Source: Lepeophtheirus salmonis
Taxonomy: Eukaryota; Arthropoda; Copepoda; Siphonostomatoida; Caligidae
Length of the DNA stretch: 64,000 nucleotides
Direction of reading: 5' to 3'
Assembly (NCBI RefSeq): GCF_016086655.4
Contig: NC_052138.2
Coordinates: forward strand, 310,001-374,000
Positions within the stretch are counted from its first letter, which is position 1; each line of letters begins with the position of its first letter. The position numbers and the translations under genes were made by a program. This document shows positions 57,525-64,000 of this stretch, piece after piece. The notes below the pieces were generated by a model. It saw nothing but the letters and a program-made list of their open reading frames with translations, was not told the origin of the DNA and did not search any database.

Positions 57525-58335
57525 CCGTGTGGTCCATTGAAATCTGAAAAATTATTAATTCAATAATTAGTGAAGGTTGAGTGATTGAAGTCTAATCATA
57601 TTTCCATATATTAAAAAATAAACAATTAGTTACAACACAAAAAAAACCTGAGCTCACTGGCTTACGTCGAAAACATAACACTTGAACGTGATCAACGAAT
57701 TTTCGTTCGCCCACTATAATCCGTTAGGCATATCTAGAACCACCATCTAAACTCACAGCAAGTTCAAAATGTTGGAGAAGAAGAGGGGGTCTGTCAAAAA
57801 TGCCAAAATGGATCTGGAGGAGTTAAAGAAAACATCCCAGGCCGACCCCCTCAAGTATATGAGGCATATGCATGAGATCTCAGGGTTTCACAGCAGACTG
57901 TTCAGAAGGCTATCAAAAAAAAAGTACGTCAAATAGCCTTGTGAGGGTGGAGAGGCCACTTTTGATACCAGCAATGAAAGAAACCCATTTATCTGTTTCA
58001 AGACTCCATTGGGAACTTTTGAACTCTTTTTTGTCACTCCCCCCTCTCTACAGCCTTGATCCCAACCACTTTGACTACACCAGTGGCCGTCATTTAAACA
58101 CCAAGGCCCTCAAAGCTACTGTCAGGCAGCTCTGGGAATCATGACATATGACTACATCGGTAGAAGGTACCAGAACTTCGACCACCTCTTGGAAGCCATC
58201 ATTGTCGCTAAGGGCAGCTATATTAATGATTGAGAGAGTTCAGACACACATCTATTTATAGTATTAATTTTGTTGTTAATTATTAAACTATAACTTGTTG
58301 AAGTTCAAATTGTAAATTTTAATAGATCTTTAAAA
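57525..58335 (+). mobile_element. Family-G mariner, most complete copy, internally deleted
   Basis: Starts after TA (57523-57524) with CCGTGTGGTCCATTGAAATC. The leader matches the 46.7- and 43.1-kb copies. The coding part begins near 57660 in damaged form (GLRRKHNT, RVFDVRF-type readings do not hold), becomes readable at KSRGS-like linker VKNAKMDLEELKKTSQADPL (57795-57855), QKAIKKKVRQ at ~57903, and VRVERPLLIPAMKETHLSVS (57940-58000). The next readable motif is the third acidic one, LYSLDPNHFDYTSGRHLNTK (58050-58110), then ALKATVRQLWES, DYIGRRYQNFDHLLEAIIVA and KGSYIND with TGA at 58231. FSDEK and QQD segments are deleted. The 3' end (AATTTTAATAGATCTTT, ~58315-58335) is a damaged version of the terminal repeat. 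Length ~810 bp. Confidence 0.82.
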
Positions 58336-58554
58336 ACAATTGACTCACGAATTTCTATACTGGGAATAGGCTTTTGGAGAGTCTAAGGAGAGGGCAAGAG
58401 CGATACTGTTCTATGATTTTGGGAGGAGAAAATGAATGACTGTTATACAGAGGAGAATCTTCAACATTTAAAGTAGTCTTAATACCAGGAAAGTATTGAA
58501 GTTACATTTAAATAGAGGGCGGGGATTTTTAAGGATAATGTACATTTAAAATTT

Positions 58555-58895
58555 ACTCACACAAACCAACCCTCTCCAGCTTCAACCACATCTTTGAAGT
58601 TGGCCTTGATGACAAACTACTTGTCCATGTTGCCCCTACCTCGAGAATGGAATCTTGGAAGGAGTCAACACTATTATATTCACGTTTATTGTACTTTCTC
58701 TCTAAGACGCCCCCACACATAGTAATTCAAGGGGTTCAAATTCAATGAGCTAGGAAGTGATATTTCCTTTGTCCAAATTGTAGGAATACAATTTTTGTAC
58801 AAGATGGGAAGTTTATGCCGGAGTTTTAAATTGCTGGAAGACATAAGCCCTTCCAGCAGCCATAAGGTTATAGTAAAGAGCATGTAAAGCACTGC
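58555..58895 (-). pseudogene. Mariner-type transposase C-terminal fragment
   Basis: On the minus strand the reading is LYKNCIPTIWTKEISLPSSL then NLNPLNYYVWGRLREKVQ (58800-58686), the third catalytic motif region with Asn instead of Asp at NPLN. After a stop and frame change it continues RGNMDKQFVIKANFKDVVEA and GEGWFV (58625-58560), the C-terminal helix. Missing catalytic acid plus truncation make it dead. No ends were found. Confidence 0.78.
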
Positions 58896-58899
58896 CAGT

Positions 58900-59870
58900 G
58901 ACTGTTCTATATACCAAAGTAATCCTTTTATTATTATTATTTAATTCATGCAGTGAAAACTTGCTAGAAGAGGAATGTCTATGGACCTGGTATTCAACTA
59001 GATTGAACTATCTTGTTAACTGAGGCCAATAATATTGATGATCAGCGTAAGATAGTTTTGGATGGATCTAAAAAGACTGCAGTCCATCAGTACACTCTTA
59101 ATCAAATATATCAGTTCAACAACTGATCCTTACATTTCAGTTTTTGAAGTGTTATCATAACCTTTTTCAATGAGACAAGATACCGGAAGTTTAAAGTTGG
59201 AAGTGTGTCCTAAAATGTATTATACTAAGGCAGAGGCGTTGCTAGCTTTCATCATTTGGGGGTGTACCTCCAGAAATTATCAGCACTGATTTGTATTTAC
59301 TTACATAAATAGCTATTTTCTATATATGTAGCTGCAGAGGGTGCCTTTGTTACAGGTTTAAATAGACGAAAATAGAAACAAAGAATGAAGGTTGAATTAA
59401 TCTGCGGCAATGACTAAGTTAATGGTAAAACATTTCTATTAAAAGGACGTATTAATGCAGCGATAACCCAAAAAGAGGATATTATACTGTCAGGGTTGAA
59501 GTGTTTATTTTTTTTTCTTTGTAAAAAATATTTAGACAGTACAATGGCTCACTTATTAGCATAAACACTCTCAAAAAGTTATACATAAGTAGAAGTCTTT
59601 ACTACTAATATCAATTTGCCAGCCATCTTAGAAGACATATGAAGACATTCTTGTGATGTATCACAAGGAATTAATAATCATTCCATCCCCCTTGTTCATT
59701 TAAGTAGCTGCTCTTCACTGTTGGGAGATAATGAGCCTATAAATTTTAAGGATCTCTTCAAAAGTAGAGATGAGCTAATGTAGCATTCGGGAATTGTCTC
59801 CTTAGGGTAAATAAACTCATTCCTATGCTATTCTTCTTTAATTTTCATATGCCACATATAAAAAGACAAA
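58900..59870. other. Non-coding stretch with one repeat scrap
   Basis: 59060-59190 (AAAAAGACTGCAGTCCATC, TTTTTGAAGTGTTATCATAA, TTTTTCAATGAGACAAGATA) resembles the outer end of inverted copy B (GAGACTGCAGTCCGAT at 9148) and 10135-10185 (TGAAGTTTTATCATAACATA). No gene seen. Confidence 0.45.
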
Positions 59871-59874
59871 AAAA

Positions 59875-60355
59875 AAGGAAGGTTGGGTCCACACGCTCCA
59901 TTGCGTTGGAGGCTCTCAATATACAATATGTCCGCAAGGAGCTTGTATAAATGAAAGTATCCCCCCCCCATTCATTTAGTTTCCAAACGGCTCCAAAAGC
60001 TGAATAAAACGAACACTGGGATCGATAAAGTGGGATGCAGATCGGTCATGAGAAATTAATTCACCGTTTCCAGAGAGAGATGGGTAAGATATCGTCTTGC
60101 TCCGTCAACATAATTCACCAACAAGTCCAAAAAATATTAAAAGGAGGAGAGGCTTTGCTCTTTCTGCAAGGATCGCACGGAGTCATCCTTTCATCTTTTT
60201 TATGAATGCAGTAGAGTGATATCTCTTAGGGAAATCTTGGAACAGAAAATTAGGGACGCACTTTGAATAGAACTAAGAAGAGAAAATTGGCTGGTGGCTA
60301 TGTCACCGTCCACTCAGGCTTACCTAAAGGCTGTAGAAGAATAAACGGCTAGATA
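59875..60355 (+). pseudogene. LINE 3' end with C-terminal zinc knuckle
   Basis: The plus strand reads VSKRLQKLNKTNTGIDKVGC and RSVMRN, FTVSRERWVRYRLAPS, then EERLCSFCKDRTESSFHLFY and ECSRVISLREILEQKIRDAL (60148-60265). The spacing CxxC(x8)H(x4)C is the C-terminal zinc-binding knuckle found after the RT domain of many LINEs. Upstream, STRSIALEALNIQYVRKELV (59890-59950) is consistent with the RT-to-knuckle linker. Stops interrupt it. No RT motif lies upstream, so only a 5'-truncated fragment, as expected for LINE copies. I cannot tell if it belongs to the same family as the 52-kb LINE. Confidence 0.68.
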
Positions 60356-60359
60356 ATTT

Positions 60360-60730
60360 GAGAATATATATTTATATTATTCTTCACATGGAAAAAGTAT
60401 TATCTTACAAAATGTTCAACTGTCAAATTAGAAAAAATGGAAGTACACTAAACAAATCTAAAATTTTTCAAAATATTTTGTTCCAATTTCAATAAATTTA
60501 AAAAAATCGAAAATAATACAATGCATACCACTAGTTAAGATCAACCAGTATAATAAACTTAAAGTCGTGATGAAACAATAATACGCGTACATCAGATTGT
60601 TAGACCATTGCAATGATAGTCTTTTTTAGTTGTTTTCAATTTGGATAATCCATAAATTTGTCAAAAAGAGGGATCTTATAGTGATAAAATATCTTGAGTT
60701 TTGCTTGCCCCTAGGCAAAATGAACAGAGT
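60360..60730. other. AT-rich non-coding stretch
   Basis: No feature recognised. Confidence 0.55.
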
Positions 60731-60734
60731 TATA

Positions 60735-60900
60735 TATTTTCCATAGCTGTTATCATTGTTTTTGTGCCTGTGCAGCTGCTTATTATATAGTATAATAAGG
60801 CATTATGACAGCTAAGATGCTCAAATGCCCAAGATTCTTCAATTTTTCAGGATTACTAGTTTGACTTTCAGTTGGTTTTTTTTCTACACAATAGTGGATG
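60735..60900 (+). repeat. Dispersed repeat family S, short form
   Basis: ATAGCTGTTATCATTGTTTT joined directly to GGCATTATGACAGCTAAGAT, then GATTCTTCAATTTTTCAGGA and TTACTAGTTTGAC. The middle of the family (the GGACTCAGAGTAGAATT and TTTATTTCC modules) is missing, so this copy has an internal deletion. Confidence 0.6.
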
Positions 60901-60904
60901 ATGT

Positions 60905-61620
60905 TTTTACAACTCTATCTACATATTCCTTAATAAAAAACATTTTAATAATGTTATGTCTTATTTCATAAATTAAGAACCCTTTTTATTTAAAAAAAAA
61001 ACACCTTTTTGAAATACGAGTATCAATTAACGATTTTCAAGAGCTTGAATGATTCCTAAACATTTATGCAAACATATATTTAATGGTTTTTATATTCTTA
61101 GAATGTATATAGTTTTTGATTACCCATTATACCTTCTTTTAGAATAAATTGCCTTATTTCCTTCCACGATTATTCATCAAGATGTATACTAATATATAAA
61201 ATATTTTACCATGTACCTTTATTCAAACTTTTACATATAATGGGTTATCTCCCAAGATCCCGGGATTTCTCAGAGATTTACACCTTTGAGAAATTCCCAA
61301 GCTATTCCGTATTTAATTATTATATAACAACCTTCATTAAATAATAATTCATCAGAGGTGTATAAAATATGCCCTAGAATGCATGAGCGGCTTTTTGAAA
61401 AAGGAAAATTGGAAAAACTTCTTCTTTTTTTTTTTGGAAAAGATGTTTTTATTATCATTTTATTCTTGAAAACGGAACATCTAAGTGTAAATTAATCACT
61501 AGTGAGTGTAGACTTGTAGAACCATAAGTAAATTACGAAAAAGTGGTTTTTATAGAATCAAATAAAGACAACTCAAAATAAATTTGATGATATGTTTAAA
61601 TACTATCTTTAGATATATTT
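60905..61620. other. AT-rich stretch with a family-S fragment
   Basis: 61430-61520 (TTATTATCATTTTATTCTTG, AATTAATCACTAGTGAGTG) matches 14500-14570. No gene seen. Confidence 0.5.
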
Positions 61621-61621
61621 T

Positions 61622-62070
61622 TTATTCAATACGGTCTCCTTCACAAACAATAACAGCATCTACATGCGGGCAAACAGATTAGTAGATATTGACAGTTAAG
61701 GCTATGTCCATGATGACCACACCGTCATGATGGTAGTTTGGAGTGAGTCCAAATTTGGATGATAAGTGTGACAGATGTTTTTCTCCAAAATACCATAAAC
61801 TGCAAAAGTCCAAGAGCTTGAGGTCCGAGACAAAGCGGACCTAATGGAAATAGGGCAGAAGGCGTCCATATTATTGCAGCTGAAAGGAATACTCCTTAAT
61901 TGACTTAATAATGCTGTAGGCAGTCCATATGGGTATGCTAACAATATCAGTACTCTTATAGGCATTGATGCTTAACAAATACAGCTTAACAAACTGGATA
62001 TAACAGCTAGTAATCATAAATCTATAAAGGGGGTATGAATCATGTCTCCGAAAGCGAAAGTGGGTTTTCA
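61622..62070 (-). pseudogene. Mariner-type transposase C-terminal half
   Basis: On the minus strand, 61870-61702 reads NNMDAFCPISIRSALSRTSS then AVYGILEKNICHTYHPNLDS, LQTTIMTVWSSWT; the third catalytic motif SPDLNPLDF is present only out of frame, within the same bases that read SRTSSSWTF. After a frame change the C-terminus is clean: SVCPHVDAVIVCEGDRIE with TAA at 61622. Upstream, 62070-61870 reads KLYLLSINAYKSTDIVSIPI, the position of the 'KVLPWIKSxY' segment, heavily damaged; the QQD motif is not recoverable. Confidence 0.78.
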
Positions 62071-62094
62071 AGTTGTGAATCTGTAAATGATTGT

Positions 62095-62690
62095 TTTATT
62101 TCGAAAGATATTGTCATTATTATTTAATTCTTGAAGACAGAAATAATAACTAAATGCATGTGCTTATGAAACATAAAGATTAACTATGAATGTTTTCTCT
62201 GGAGTTATAAGCGTAAGTCCTTGTTGGAATCGGAGTAAAATTTAGTATCGACATGGAAGTCATTCTAAGCGTATATGTCCTTGCTAGATAAGAAGAAAGA
62301 TTTGTGTTTATTTCCTTCCTTATCCGGCTGCTTGTAATTGATCTAATAAGATGTCATGACAAGTAAGCTGCTAATAGTAAGCTTCAGGACTATCATGTTC
62401 ATTTTTGGGGAAGTTTTATCTTCACACATCAGCAGGACATATTTAATGCATCAATAGTTATAAGTCTTAGTTCTTGTTGGACTCAAGGTAGAATTGAGCA
62501 TCGAAAACAGAGTAACTTATGCCAATGTTATTGTTTGATACAGAGTGGGACCTGTGTTTACTTCCTTGCTCTTATAAAAGCTTGAAGGTAATCTAATTAA
62601 ACGTCATTACAGCTCAGTTGCTCTCCACCAAACTATCCTTCAAATGTTTTCCCTATTTCTTTACATACACAAAAGGCTTGCGATTTACAA
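62095..62690 (+). repeat. Dispersed repeat family S, two consecutive copies
   Basis: First copy: TTATTATTTAATTCTTGAAG, CTGGAGTTATAAGCGTAAGT, CCTTGTTGGAATCGGAGTAA, TATATGTCCTTGCTAGATAA, GATTTGTGTTTATTTCCTTC, AAGATGTCATGACAAGTAAG. Second copy, starting ~62455: TCTTGTTGGACTCAAGGTAG, TTTGATACAGAGTGGGACCT, GTGTTTACTTCCTTGCTCTT, AACGTCATTACAGCTCAGTT, CTCTCCACCAAACTATCCTT. Together they give the module order used to recognise the other copies. Non-coding. Confidence 0.7.
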
Positions 62691-62929
62691 CCCTCTATAT
62701 AGATTAAAAAATAATTTCCGAGAGATTTTGTCCACGAACTGGTTTTGTTCTACTACTGGTTTTTAAAAATATAGACAGCTGATTAAATATGTACAGGATT
62801 GTCGAGATAAATTAGAAAAATCTTTAAAGGCTTATAACGAACATGCTAGATGGGATAGAACCATAACTTTTTGATCGTTTGATTGCTACATTTAAGGAAA
62901 TTTAATTATTTATGATGAAATCCGCCTTT

Positions 62930-63415
62930 CTTAATAACCTCAGCCACACTGCGCTAAGAGATTTTGGTAGATGCGGGCGACCTCGTGCATATCCAGATCG
63001 ATCATTATACGGGTAATGGACTTCTCAAGGCCTCCACAGACGAATGTTACTTGGTACGGATGGGTTTTTTGGAGCACAAAAATCGTGCCTCTAAAAGTGA
63101 GGACATTTTATGGTCAGGACATCTTTCCTTTTTCGGCCCTAAAGTCTGGTTCACTGAGTTACTTTATGGGGCTACTCCATCTATCTAAGTAACTTAAATT
63201 AAAAAGTAAAAAGCCAGAACCAGTACAATGGAAAAGCTGGATCTGCATGAGGTCACTCGGGGCCGCCGTGTGGCCGAGGTTATCAAGAGAGACAGATCTC
63301 ATTATGAATAATTGAATTTAATTAAATGTAGCTTTCAAATAATAAAGAAATGATGATTCTATAGTTTGTTCGTTGAAAACCTAAAAGATTTTCCCAATTT
63401 ATACGGACCACCCTG
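62930..63415 (+). pseudogene. Mariner 3' end: transposase C-terminus and right terminal repeat
   Basis: 63230-63310 reads LDLHEVTRGRRVAEVIKRDR then SHYE and TAA, the transposase C-terminus (xxxRRRVEAVIKxxGSHYE). The 3' untranslated GTAGCTTTCAAATAATAAAG matches 34543 (GTGGCTTTCAAATAAGTAAA). The right end, minus strand CAGGGTGGTCCGTATAAATT, stops at 63415 next to TA (63416-63417). 62964-63190 is open in two plus-strand frames (LVHIQIDHYTGNGLLKASTD and related) and less AT-rich; it may be an internal part of the same element but I could not match it to transposase motifs. Confidence 0.7.
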
Positions 63416-63419
63416 TATA

Positions 63420-64000
63420 ACAGGAGTAATTTGTTGAAAAATGGTAATCATCTATTTTTATCAAGATATTGATAGACTTATTTTGGTATTTTATCGTTAT
63501 GCTTTATGGTGCCTGCATTTATAGGCAGATTAATAATTACAATTGCTTTCTTTTTTATTGAATTCCCATCCTATTTACTCTTTTATTATTTGTATCTCAT
63601 AATAATTACTATTGAAAAGGTTGAAAATAAGAAAATATTGATAATATAATTAATTACATTATCTATTTTTATTAGTTGTAGATATTATAGAATCCAGTTG
63701 TTAAAATGGCTCCAAAAATGATTATTTGTTTAAAGAAAATGCACGCATAATAAATGATGAAACAATTTTAATTAATTGGAAAAAACATTTCAAAAGTAAA
63801 TTCATTCCCTGTATTTTTATTCTTAGTGAATCTAATTTAGAGCATTTCATTCTTATTTTTTTAAATTATACATATTTTGTGACTTGATAAAGTGTTTGTT
63901 TTTTCCTTAAATAGTTATGCATCAAATGTTCAAAAACGTTCATTTTCTCTTCTTATACCCCATACCGACATACAAATCCACATATTGATAGAGTTGTACA
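63420..64000. other. AT-rich non-coding stretch
   Basis: No feature recognised up to the window edge. Confidence 0.6.

Noticed and set aside
1..64000. A CRISPR array, operon or prokaryotic defence system
   Set aside because: No regularly spaced repeats with unique spacers, no clustered long genes and no ribosome-binding-site pattern; the sequence is eukaryotic repeat-rich DNA.

Overview
The window looks like intergenic or heterochromatin-like DNA from an arthropod nuclear genome. It is AT-rich throughout, rich in homopolymers, and has no bacterial-style gene packing. The kinds of Tc1/mariner transposase seen (an HTH reading CKxxDIxxxL-like, FSDEK, QQDxAPxH, WPPxSPDLNPLD, and a RRRLExxI..GGYI-type C-terminus) are what I associate with caligid copepods such as the salmon louse Lepeophtheirus. 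That organism call is an inference, not a match I could run. I see no convincing intact host gene, no rRNA, no CRISPR array and no tRNA that folds. Almost everything recognisable is a decayed mobile element.

Layout. 0.1-9.2 kb holds two inverted, diverged copies of one sequence carrying exon remnants of an uncharacterised protein family. Between them lie an AT-rich repeat (3.6-4.5 kb, second copy at 44.7-45.6 kb), a foldback element with arms of about 0.5 kb (4.7-6.5 kb) and a transposase tail (6.6-7.1 kb). 9.5-11.7 kb holds the best element of the window, a 1,207-bp Tc1/mariner-type transposon with both inverted ends and a TA target duplication but a broken transposase, flanked on each side by copies of another repeat. 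12.8-23 kb is sparse, with transposase remnants at 15.1 and 20.7 kb, dispersed non-coding repeats and a degenerate 21-bp minisatellite. 23.3-24.9 kb is a second foldback element with arms of about 0.5 kb and an internal T42 tract in one arm. 26-30.3 kb has a transposase scrap, a possible secreted-protein gene interrupted by two stops, a 60-bp-arm hairpin and a possible P-element/THAP-type remnant.

31-43.2 kb is the densest transposon graveyard: at least nine separate Tc1/mariner transposase remnants on both strands, three of them back to back at 40.8-43.2 kb. 46.5-50.9 kb has further remnants and an orphan transposon end. 51.8-53.5 kb is a decayed LINE with a YADD reverse-transcriptase motif, and 59.9-60.4 kb is the zinc-knuckle 3' end of another LINE. 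54.9-55.1 kb is a small nested-palindrome (MITE-like) sequence. 57.5-63.4 kb carries four more transposase remnants interleaved with copies of a dispersed non-coding repeat.

There is no cooperating gene set. The window records successive transposon insertions and internal deletions. The least explained items are the two long foldback elements, the inverted pair of conserved-protein fragments, the hairpin at 29.6 kb, and the candidate coding blocks at 26.4-26.8, 12.9-13.3 and 29.4-30.3 kb.
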